Source: a virus. From it: a DNA stretch of 45,706 bases. Positions 26,878 to 33,824 of this stretch are shown one piece after another. Position 1 is the stretch's first letter. Each line of letters opens with the position of its first letter. A model generated the notes under the pieces. It had not been told where the DNA came from and did no database searches. It worked only from the letters and a program-made list of their open reading frames with translations. Location of the stretch: positions 1 to 45,706 of the IMG/VR virus record IMGVR_UViG_3300025154_000162; one strand, given 5' to 3'. The position numbers and the translations under genes are program-made.

Positions 26878-29502
26878 TCATTGTTTATCGATAGAAAAAT
26901 TACACGAAGGACATTTTTTAATATCTTTTATAATAATAAGTGGGGTTTTACAACTAGGGCATAAATCTTTCTTGATTGATCGAGGACTCAAAACCTCTAC
27001 TTTTCGGGAACCGTTACGATATACCGCTAATCCTTTTGCCCCTTTTTCCCATGCCATAATAAACGCTTTTCCAATGGTTTCACGATGGGTATGAGTGGGG
27101 AAATTAATTGTTTTTGATACACCTGAATCTATATGTTTTTGTGCGGCTGTAAGTATATCAATATGCTCTTCCCAAGTTACTTCTATTCCTCCATCGGCAG
27201 AGACAGCACAACGAAAATAAGGTTGTTGTGCAAGATCATTGACAAAAGTATATGTTCCTGTCTTATCATTACGTACAGTTATTTCGCTAAAAATTGGTTC
27301 AATTCCTGATGAACATCCGGCAATAATACTTGTTGTACCAGTAGGGGCAATAGTCATAAGGGTGATATTACGCCGAGGAACAGGAAGCATTTGACACATT
27401 TTAGGAATGCCGTATTTTTGTCCTAATTCAACAGATTCTTTTTCTGTCACTTGGGAAATAAAAGAAAGAATTTTTTCTAATTCTTTAATTGATTCTTCTG
27501 AACCATATGCGATTTTACGTAAAAGACAATAATCGGCAAATCCCATTATTCCTGTTCCAATTGCTCGATTTTCTTTTGCCCATTTTTCGATTTCAGGTGT
27601 GGGATAAGCGGTTTTATCAATGACTTGATCTAAAAATTCTACTGTTAATTGTGTGGCAACTTCTAGTTTTAGATAATCTATTGAATCTGTTTTGCAATTG
27701 TAGAATTTAGAAATATCTATAGATGCAAGATTACATACGCCATTAAAAGGAAGTGGTTGTTCTCCGCAATTGTGAACTATAAAACCGTTGGCAAAATTAT
27801 AATGAACATCATTGGAAAAATCCCAAACTTCTTGTTCTCCAACATTTTCAATTTTAATAACCTTTAATTTTTTATTATATTTCTTATCAAAAGTTTTTAT
27901 TCTGCTATTTTTTATCGATGAATAAAACCCAATGTTTTTATAAAAATTTAGTGAGTTTCTAGGCGCAATTTGAACGTTATAACTTTCTCTTGATGTATAA
28001 TCCCCATTCTTCCAATGAATTTTCACTGGTTTATTTCTTACAATCCAAGATTGAATTTCAAAAGATGCTAATATAATTTGTATAATTTTTGCCGTTTTAT
28101 GGCAAGTTGTTTTTAATGAAATTTGGCTATTAGATATAGTTACACTTCCATTAGCTTCAAATAATCCTTTTAAAAAAGAACCAAGAAATTCTGTGTTTTT
28201 TGTTAAAATATTATCGGGAATTTCTCTATCGTATACTCTGCTATTTAAAAAGTCTAATTGATATTCTAATTTGTCTTCAAGTGTTTTTCTATTGATGTAG
28301 AATGCGCCGTTGTTTTCTTGATAAAATCCATAATGTTTTAATAATTCTGCAACTTCAAATTCTTTTTCGGGATTAATTTTAACAGATATTCCTTGTTTTT
28401 TTCCTGCTAGAAATCCATCTCCAAATAAAAACCCTAGTAGTAATGCGTTTTTATTTATGCTTGAAAGTTTGCGATTCCCTAATCCCCACTTAATTGATTT
28501 ATTTAAGCTGTCTTTGCTATCAATAAAACTTTCATCTTCGAGCATGACTTTATGATCGGGAGTAACAATTATTTCATGACCAGCATTTGTAATAAGTTTA
28601 ATGCATTCTTTTATTCCGGTTTTCCAAGAAGTAAATGTATCGTGGTTATAATGGGAGATTTTATTAATCTTGTCATTATCTAGCATATATGTATCTTTAT
28701 GTATGCAAGGATTTGTAGCTAAAATTTCTTGTCCTGTATATTTGTATGGAGAATCATCAATGCGATCCTTATAAAGCATTCCTGGTTCTCCATTTCTCCA
28801 TGCACCCTCTACAATTAAATTAAAAATATCTTTTGCTTTATACTCTTGATATTTAACACCATTAAATTCTGTCCAATAAGTTTCATCGTTAATTACCTTT
28901 TGCATGAAATTATCATCAACCATTACTGAAATATTGGCATTAGTGATTTTGTCTTCTTCTGATTTTGCGGTTATAAATTTAATCAAATCAGGATGATATA
29001 CGCTCATAACAAACATAATTGCCATGCTACGAAATCCCGATTGAGTTAAAGCATCTGCATCATGAGAAATTGTATCGGCAAATTTTACAGCCCCGCCAGC
29101 ATAGCCATGTGTACTACCAGCAACTTTTGATCCTTCGGGCCGAATTTTACTCAGGGTTGTTCCACATCCTCCACCTTTACGAGCAATGAGAGCAAAATCT
29201 AATTTAGTTTTATAAATCCCCTCAATTGTATCTGGAAAATCTACAACAAAGCAAGCACATAATCCTCCTGTAGATTTTCCAGCATTGACTAAGCAAGGGG
29301 AATTTGGAACAACGTAAGTATTTAGAATTAATTCGTATAATAATTGTTTATTCTCATAGTCATCGTCAAAAAGATGGTTGATAACTCTTTTAACAACATC
29401 ATCCCATGTTGTTTCACCCTCAGAAAAATATCTCTTTTCTAAGATACTTTGAGCCACTTTAGAAATTGGTTTTATTTGTGGAAATAGTGATTGATATGTC
29501 AA
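26878..29502 (-). CDS. nrdJ: Class II (B12-dependent) ribonucleotide reductase, intein-containing
   Basis: An 874-residue precursor; after intein removal, 561 residues. It reduces ribonucleotides to deoxyribonucleotides using adenosylcobalamin. Seen: the redox Cys in GGLCACFVV (82/84), the GGGCGTTLS region, NP/CGEQPLPFNGVCNLASIDI, APTGTTSIIAG and a C-terminal Cys motif CPSC...CPSC typical of NrdJ tails. The N-x-C-x-E triad (Asn264, Cys579, Glu581 in precursor numbering) is split by the intein. The start codon is TTG, chosen because a perfect AAAGGAGGT lies nine bases upstream and no ATG fits. No ATP-cone is visible at the N-terminus, so overall allosteric control may be missing. It is flanked by dNMP kinase and an HNH gene. 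Confidence 0.88.
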   Translation of the reverse strand: MTYQSLFPQIKPISKVAQSILEKRYFSEGETTWDDVVKRVINHLFDDDYENKQLLYELILNTYVVPNSPCLVNAGKSTGGLCACFVVDFPDTIEGIYKTKLDFALIARKGGGCGTTLSKIRPEGSKVAGSTHGYAGGAVKFADTISHDADALTQSGFRSMAIMFVMSVYHPDLIKFITAKSEEDKITNANISVMVDDNFMQKVINDETYWTEFNGVKYQEYKAKDIFNLIVEGAWRNGEPGMLYKDRIDDSPYKYTGQEILATNPCIHKDTYMLDNDKINKISHYNHDTFTSWKTGIKECIKLITNAGHEIIVTPDHKVMLEDESFIDSKDSLNKSIKWGLGNRKLSSINKNALLLGFLFGDGFLAGKKQGISVKINPEKEFEVAELLKHYGFYQENNGAFYINRKTLEDKLEYQLDFLNSRVYDREIPDNILTKNTEFLGSFLKGLFEANGSVTISNSQISLKTTCHKTAKIIQIILASFEIQSWIVRNKPVKIHWKNGDYTSRESYNVQIAPRNSLNFYKNIGFYSSIKNSRIKTFDKKYNKKLKVIKIENVGEQEVWDFSNDVHYNFANGFIVHNCGEQPLPFNGVCNLASIDISKFYNCKTDSIDYLKLEVATQLTVEFLDQVIDKTAYPTPEIEKWAKENRAIGTGIMGFADYCLLRKIAYGSEESIKELEKILSFISQVTEKESVELGQKYGIPKMCQMLPVPRRNITLMTIAPTGTTSIIAGCSSGIEPIFSEITVRNDKTGTYTFVNDLAQQPYFRCAVSADGGIEVTWEEHIDILTAAQKHIDSGVSKTINFPTHTHRETIGKAFIMAWEKGAKGLAVYRNGSRKVEVLSPRSIKKDLCPSCKTPLIIIKDIKKCPSCNFSIDKQ
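27769..28707 (-). mobile_element. LAGLIDADG intein in ribonucleotide reductase
   Basis: 313 residues (precursor 266-578), from CIHKDTYML to FANGFIVHN, followed by a Cys +1 residue. Block B is VTPDHKV. Two LAGLIDADG helices are present: LLLGFLFGDGFLAG and FLGSFLKGLFEANGSV. Terminal Cys1, His-Asn and +1 Cys are all intact, so self-splicing should work. The +1 cysteine is the predicted thiyl-radical cysteine of the reductase. Confidence 0.93.
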
Positions 29503-29517
29503 TGCTTTGTACCTCCT

Positions 29518-30051
29518 TTATAACTGATAAATTTTTATAAATCTTTCTACTGCGGTTTCAACATTTTCTAATCCTTCTTCGATATAAGTTACAAAATCAA
29601 ATTCAAAGTCATTTAGATTTATTTCGCTAGGGTGAGATTGTTGCTCTAATGTTAAATTGCTCTTATAACCTATGCGGTTTATCTTCATTGAAATTATTGG
29701 ATAATTTAAATCTTTGAAATACCAGTACTCATTTTTAAATCGAAAATCCGGCAATATAAAATAATCAAAATCATCTTTAAATATACCTATAAAATTTTCA
29801 ATGTTTGTTACCCAAAAATCAGGATAGATAGAACGAATTCTATCAGTTCCAATAAACTGTAATAACGTTCTTCCTTCGATATTTTTTTCGCCATTCCATT
29901 GAAAATATTGTTCACAGATATATTTTAAATAATCTGCAAAGTGCATGATTAAGACTCTGTTATTTTCTCGTTCCAATTGTTCTTTTAGATATTTTCCAAA
30001 AGTATCTTTTCCATGACACGCGCTACCTCCAATAATCACAATCTTTTTCAT
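29518..30051 (-). CDS. Deoxynucleoside monophosphate kinase-like
   Basis: 177 residues with a P-loop at residues 8-17 (GGSACHGKDT) and a FADYLKYICEQYF helix after the second strand. IGTDRIR and DFRFKNE follow, giving an order resembling T4 gp1-type dNMP kinases. It would phosphorylate dNMPs with ATP and feed the dNTP pool with NrdJ and ThyX. Its ATG overlaps the stop of the nucleotidase gene (4-bp ATGA overlap) and the NrdJ start lies 15 bp downstream, so the three are one operon. The substrate base cannot be read from sequence. Confidence 0.75.
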   Translation of the reverse strand: MKKIVIIGGSACHGKDTFGKYLKEQLERENNRVLIMHFADYLKYICEQYFQWNGEKNIEGRTLLQFIGTDRIRSIYPDFWVTNIENFIGIFKDDFDYFILPDFRFKNEYWYFKDLNYPIISMKINRIGYKSNLTLEQQSHPSEINLNDFEFDFVTYIEEGLENVETAVERFIKIYQL

Positions 30052-30596
30052 ATAATATTATCCTTATAATTTTTTACAACTCCTATAATTTGATTCCATC
30101 CCATCATTCTATTTTTATACTCATGCTGTGAATTCCAAGGTTGATCAAATAGTAACCCAAAAGCATCTGAATTAACAACGTTTTCAAATTTATCATCGAT
30201 AATCAAATCACCCTTAATTAAGTGTTTAGAATGTGTTTGAATAAAATGATCCCGTTCTTCTTGCCAGAAACCATGTTTCTTTAGCCAATTTAACTTTGTA
30301 CCTTCTCCTCCCGCTCCACCTGCCGTTACGTAGACAATTGTAAATCCTAAATCTCGTAATAAGTTTACACCATCTAAAGCATTAGGAAGGGGTTTGACAG
30401 TATTATATAAAGTTTTAGATTTCAGTAACTCATATACTTTTAATTGACAGTTCGGCAAAGTATATTGTGCCATATTCCAAGAAATAATTGATTCTCGTTT
30501 TAAATTATCTCGGTATTTGTGGTTGTATCGTCTCAGCCAAACCGACATTAAATCTGCGATTGTATCATCAATATCTAAGAGCGCAATTAGTTCCAT
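30048..30596 (-). CDS. 5'(3')-deoxyribonucleotidase-like HAD phosphatase
   Basis: 182 residues. The HAD motifs are LLDIDDTIAD (nucleophile Asp8, acid Asp10), VTAG in motif II, a Lys in IKGDLIIDD and the acidic DD motif with FENV. This is the NT5C / cytosolic 5'(3')-nucleotidase group, which removes phosphate from dNMPs. In a phage it may balance deoxynucleotide pools or recycle host nucleotides. It is coupled to the dNMP kinase gene by overlap, so opposite activities sit next to each other. Confidence 0.78.
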   Translation of the reverse strand: MELIALLDIDDTIADLMSVWLRRYNHKYRDNLKRESIISWNMAQYTLPNCQLKVYELLKSKTLYNTVKPLPNALDGVNLLRDLGFTIVYVTAGGAGGEGTKLNWLKKHGFWQEERDHFIQTHSKHLIKGDLIIDDKFENVVNSDAFGLLFDQPWNSQHEYKNRMMGWNQIIGVVKNYKDNII

Positions 30597-30607
30597 TTTA
30601 GTTTAAC

Positions 30608-30838
30608 TTAGTTTAATTTAATAATTTTTAATTCTGGTTCTGGACAATCGGGGAATACGCTTGCCATAATGGATGAATTATCTTTTCGAATTTTTTTTGC
30701 TTGCTCAAAACTAAGACCTCTAGCAAGTAGGGTTAATTTACCTCGATAAACTTTAACTTCTCCGTATTTAAGATTGCTTGCATCTTGCTTTACTTCATTG
30801 AACACAATGCCTTTAACAGAAAACTTTTTATTATTCAT
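30608..30838 (-). CDS. Small conserved-type phage protein, unknown
   Basis: 76 residues with no recognised domain. It reads as a short alpha/beta protein: a first strand (KFSVKGIVFNEV), a second (GEVKVYRGKLTLLARGLSFEQAKKI helix) and a last strand (PELKIIKLN). The pattern of a strand followed by SFEQAKKI is common in small phage proteins that bind DNA or partner enzymes. It sits between guaC/guaB-like and nucleotidase genes, 11 bp from the latter, with AAAAGGAAGA as ribosome site. Confidence 0.6.
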   Translation of the reverse strand: MNNKKFSVKGIVFNEVKQDASNLKYGEVKVYRGKLTLLARGLSFEQAKKIRKDNSSIMASVFPDCPEPELKIIKLN

Positions 30839-30853
30839 TATGAAATCTTCCTT

Positions 30854-31807
30854 TTATTTTAATTGGATAAAACTTCCATTTAGCCAAATTTCAAACAAGT
30901 TTCTTGCATTTAAATATGTCGCAGAACTTTTAATTCCCCAAGAAAACTCTTCTACAAGTTGTTCAAGCGAATATTCTTTTTTAACTGTTTTTTCTATTCC
31001 CTCAATTGATTTAATTCGGGTATATATCATTTCATTTAGCTTACGACTCGCCATTCCAAATATACTACCATCGTTAGGACTTTCAAACGTTTTCCCGAAA
31101 ATTGATCCTCCCATGCACAAATCTCCTCCTGCTACAATGGCTTTCACAAAATTACCGCTTGAATTTATTCCTCCATCCATACAGATAATTACATCATTTA
31201 TTTGGGATGCTTCTTGTAAAGCTGAAATACTTGGATTTCCAATTCCGGTAACATGACGAGTAGTACACAATTGACCTGTTCCAATTCCAAATCTAATAAT
31301 GTCTACTCCTGAATTTTTCAAGTTTTCTGTCCCTTGTAAAGTACATACATTGCCTGAACATAATAAAGTATTGAGATTATTAGAAATAATATAATTTTTT
31401 ATTTCTTCACAGAAAACTAACAACGATTCAGTATATCCATTAGCAACGTCTACAATCAAAATTCTAGGTTGATAACGATCTAAAATAGTTATATAATCAT
31501 TATCGTTTAATCCAATGGACATACCGAAATTTTTATTTGTTTGAAGTAGAGTATTTGCATCGGAATATAATTCATCTTTTGAATTATAAAAGCGATGAAG
31601 AATTGCAATACCTCCTAAGTCAGACAATACAGATGCAAAGTTAGCATCTACAATACCTCGCATGGGCGATGCAATTAAAGGAAATTGTAAAGTAAAATTA
31701 TCAGATAATTTTACAGAAATATCTACTTCTTCTCTAGAATTTACCTGAGAAGGAATAGGTTTGATTAAAACATCATCGAAGTCTAGATTACGATAAATAC
31801 GTTTCAT
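30854..31807 (-). CDS. GMP reductase / IMP dehydrogenase family enzyme
   Basis: 317 residues from ATG 31807; a TTG six codons earlier is possible but less likely. It shows the TIM-barrel family signature: NLDFDDVLIKP at the start, IASPMRGIVD, VDVANGYTE, the catalytic loop GIGTGQLCTTRHVTGIG with its Cys, then CMDGGI and GGDLCMGGSIFG phosphate-binding strands. There is no CBS domain. Length and the VTGIG after CTTR resemble GuaC (GMP to IMP) more than GuaB (IMP to XMP), but short phage IMP dehydrogenases exist, so the direction is undecided. It would adjust the purine pool for the phage. Its 5' end touches the stop of the next small gene. Confidence 0.8.
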   Translation of the reverse strand: MKRIYRNLDFDDVLIKPIPSQVNSREEVDISVKLSDNFTLQFPLIASPMRGIVDANFASVLSDLGGIAILHRFYNSKDELYSDANTLLQTNKNFGMSIGLNDNDYITILDRYQPRILIVDVANGYTESLLVFCEEIKNYIISNNLNTLLCSGNVCTLQGTENLKNSGVDIIRFGIGTGQLCTTRHVTGIGNPSISALQEASQINDVIICMDGGINSSGNFVKAIVAGGDLCMGGSIFGKTFESPNDGSIFGMASRKLNEMIYTRIKSIEGIEKTVKKEYSLEQLVEEFSWGIKSSATYLNARNLFEIWLNGSFIQLK

Positions 31808-31808
31808 T

Positions 31809-32084
31809 TTATGGACACCAATCAAAGAAGTTCATTTCTGCAATACTATCATCGGCTTTATTTCGCTCAACCGAAAGAATAATTTCATCAAAATCATTGG
31901 TAGTATCATTTAATTTAAGACGAAGAACCTCACAAGTATATTTGTTTCCTCGCCAAGATTCTTCTACTTTTCCATGCTTGATTGCTTCATTGGGGTTATC
32001 GTATACACCTAGAACATAGGAATGTTCTTCTTTATTTGCATAGCGATACATTGTAACAACGTATAAAAAATTATTTTTATTCAT
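31809..32084 (-). CDS. Small hypothetical protein
   Basis: 91 residues. The N-terminus (FLYVVTMYRYANKEEHSYVLGVYDNPNEAIKHGKVEESWRG in outline) has the strand-helix pattern of small phage proteins that show YVLGVYD followed by an EA-A-x-x helix. A C-terminal acidic and aromatic tail ends FFDWCP. No function is known. Its stop lies one base before the ATG of the GuaC-like gene, suggesting coupling. Confidence 0.6.
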   Translation of the reverse strand: MNKNNFLYVVTMYRYANKEEHSYVLGVYDNPNEAIKHGKVEESWRGNKYTCEVLRLKLNDTTNDFDEIILSVERNKADDSIAEMNFFDWCP

Positions 32085-32102
32085 TATATTTTCCTATTTA
32101 TA

Positions 32103-32327
32103 CTAATCTTTGATTTCGAAATGAGAAAAATGTACCTTCTCAACCGGGCCATTAACAGATATTAACCATTCTGGTTCTTCGTCAAATTTTTCATTTACTA
32201 AGTCGTCACTAACAAATTTAAAATACTCATAAGCATCTTCAACTTTATCAGTAGGGCAAACATAATTATGTCCATCTTCATCTGAAATAATACAGAAAGT
32301 TCGTACTTTTTTTGGATTTTTAGTCAT
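32103..32327 (-). CDS. Small acidic hypothetical protein
   Basis: 74 residues from the ATG at 32327, which has AAAGGAGAAAA right before it; an upstream ATG at 32348 lies ahead of that ribosome site and is rejected. The protein is acidic, with SDEDGHNYVCPTD and a DAYEYFKFVSDDL helix. No domain is recognised. It lies between the MT-A70 methyltransferase and another small gene. Confidence 0.6.
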   Translation of the reverse strand: MTKNPKKVRTFCIISDEDGHNYVCPTDKVEDAYEYFKFVSDDLVNEKFDEEPEWLISVNGPVEKVHFSHFEIKD

Positions 32328-32357
32328 TATGTTTTCTCCTTTATGCATTATATATTA

Positions 32358-32945
32358 TTAAAACTTATTTATTTCATTTCCCCAAGAATCCCAATCTTCA
32401 AATTGCTCTCGTGAAAATAATTCAATTCTTGGTAAATTTCCGCATAGTTCAACTATCTTGTTTCTTACTTCATCCGGCTTTCGACTATGCTCACGAATTC
32501 TAGATACAATTTGTTCTGTGTCCCATAATTCATCATTAATTACTTGGTGAACACCTCTACTTTCTCTAGATGGATTTCCTTTTGTTGCCAGCAAACATAA
32601 TTCTACATTTGCTCTTGTCCAATATCCTAAGCCCCAAAAAAAACTATCGGCCTTTTTATTCTTTTTATACCAAGAAAAGCCGATTGTCTTGTAGGCGAAT
32701 CCCCATTTTTTAATTACTTCCAATCCTTCTTGCAGTAAAGGATTAGTTACCCATAAAAATAAAATGCAATTTTCATCAGCAATATCTTTAACGGGCAAAT
32801 CATAAATATCCTCTAAACTCATGCAATCGTAATGCAGTTCAGGAGATTTTTTCTCTTTACCTTTTTCAGAATATGTGCGAAATGTCCAGGGTGGATCGGC
32901 ATATATGATCTGATATTTTTTTGTCGGAAAATTTGAAATTTTCAT
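32358..32945 (-). CDS. MT-A70-family adenine N6-methyltransferase
   Basis: 195 residues. The catalytic DPPW is at 17-20 (IIYADPPWTF), followed by LFLWVTNPLL, GFAYKTIGFSWYK, NVELCLLATKG and the C-terminal SRKPDEV and PRIELFSRE motifs. This is the full MT-A70 order seen in phage DNA methyltransferases. It transfers a methyl group to adenine N6, probably on phage DNA as protection against host restriction. A promoter with an overlapping inverted repeat lies directly upstream, so it may be the first gene of its own transcript. The ribosome site is weak. Confidence 0.88.
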   Translation of the reverse strand: MKISNFPTKKYQIIYADPPWTFRTYSEKGKEKKSPELHYDCMSLEDIYDLPVKDIADENCILFLWVTNPLLQEGLEVIKKWGFAYKTIGFSWYKKNKKADSFFWGLGYWTRANVELCLLATKGNPSRESRGVHQVINDELWDTEQIVSRIREHSRKPDEVRNKIVELCGNLPRIELFSREQFEDWDSWGNEINKF

Positions 32946-32979
32946 TATTATTTTATATAAATACTCTTTTTATTATGTA

Positions 32980-33025
32980 AGCATCGTGCTATCAATATAA
33001 TAACACGATGCTAGATTGTTGTCAA
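32980..33025 (-). promoter_or_regulatory. Sigma-A-type promoter with inverted-repeat operator
   Basis: On the minus strand a perfect TTGACA (33025-33020) is followed after 17 bases by TATTAT (33002-32997). An exact 9-bp inverted repeat, AGCATCGTG (32980-32988) and CACGATGCT (33004-33012), flanks the -10 box with a 15-bp gap, so one arm lies in the spacer and the other covers the expected start site near 32990. This geometry fits a repressor operator. It drives the methyltransferase gene. Confidence 0.8.
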
Positions 33026-33049
33026 GAGAATACTATGAAAGCCGATAAA

Positions 33050-33205
33050 TTAGAACAACTGCAAATGATGAATTAAAAAATGGATAATTATTCCAATAAC
33101 AGTATAGATCAAACACATAGTTGGAATAAGCAATAGAAAAACGCCTATCATGGGAGGTTTGAATTCTATGCTACTATTTTTAGAATTATTAATGTTGCCG
33201 CTCAT
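33050..33205 (-). CDS. 51-residue membrane peptide
   Basis: A short gene found in the gap before the VWA gene's 3' end. Its ATG (33205-33203) overlaps the VWA stop codon as ATGA, a standard coupling arrangement. The first 18 residues are polar (Asn/Ser rich). Residues ~19-46 form one or two tight hydrophobic segments (MIGVFLLLIPTMCLIYTVIGIII), ending in a His-rich HFLIHHLQLF tail. No family is recognised. It might anchor or work with the VWA protein. Confidence 0.65.
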   Translation of the reverse strand: MSGNINNSKNSSIEFKPPMIGVFLLLIPTMCLIYTVIGIIIHFLIHHLQLF

Positions 33206-33819
33206 TCGATTGTTTTTGCCCAATCCTCTTTGATTTCACCAGATGTACGGCTATTACTTACCAAGTTAGCAACGGTATTATAAACACTTTCGGTTCCACG
33301 AGTTGTTGCAGAATATGTAGCGGCATAACTAATTCCATATTGGTTTCCAACATCTACGGCATCCATGTTAGCGCCTAGGAAAATGAATTTCCAGTTATAA
33401 ACATTAGTTTGATGTTCAACCATTTCTTTAATTTGTTGTGCGGTAAATTCTTTACTAGAATTTTCTTGACCATCTGTAGTAATAACAAAAATAACTTGAG
33501 ACGGTTTACTTTCTTCTTTTGTATTATCAAGACGATGACCTACATCGTTGATTGCTTTCCCAATAGCGTCGAGTAAAGCGGTTGTATCACGAACGTAATA
33601 TTCCTTTTTTGTAATGGGTTTTACGTATTTAAGATTTATTCCATTATGAAGAATTTCATATTTGCTATCAAACAAAACAGTGGTTAGTAATGCTTCTCCC
33701 GGTTCGTTTTTTTGCTGATCAATAAAAGAATTGAATCCTCCAATAGTATCATCGGTAAGAGATTGCATAGAACCGCTTCGATCTAAAATAAATACAATTT
33801 CCGTTAGATTGTCTTTCAT
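33202..33819 (-). CDS. VWA-domain protein
   Basis: 205 residues forming one von Willebrand factor A domain. The metal-ion site is complete: DRSGS (Asp13, Ser15, Ser17), the DTTALLDAIG threonine and TTDGQENS. No signal peptide, membrane segment or second domain is visible. VWA domains bind partner proteins through the metal. In bacteria many pair with MoxR-type ATPases or tellurite-resistance-like proteins, but none is seen in this window. It is linked to a 51-residue membrane peptide downstream and to thyX upstream (5 bp). Its role in the phage is unknown. Confidence 0.85.
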   Translation of the reverse strand: MKDNLTEIVFILDRSGSMQSLTDDTIGGFNSFIDQQKNEPGEALLTTVLFDSKYEILHNGINLKYVKPITKKEYYVRDTTALLDAIGKAINDVGHRLDNTKEESKPSQVIFVITTDGQENSSKEFTAQQIKEMVEHQTNVYNWKFIFLGANMDAVDVGNQYGISYAATYSATTRGTESVYNTVANLVSNSRTSGEIKEDWAKTIE

Positions 33820-33824
33820 TATTT

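Noticed and set aside
30774-31256. Rightward frame of 160 codons opposite the GuaC-like gene
   Set aside because: Complete overlap with a well-identified enzyme on the other strand and no initiation site.
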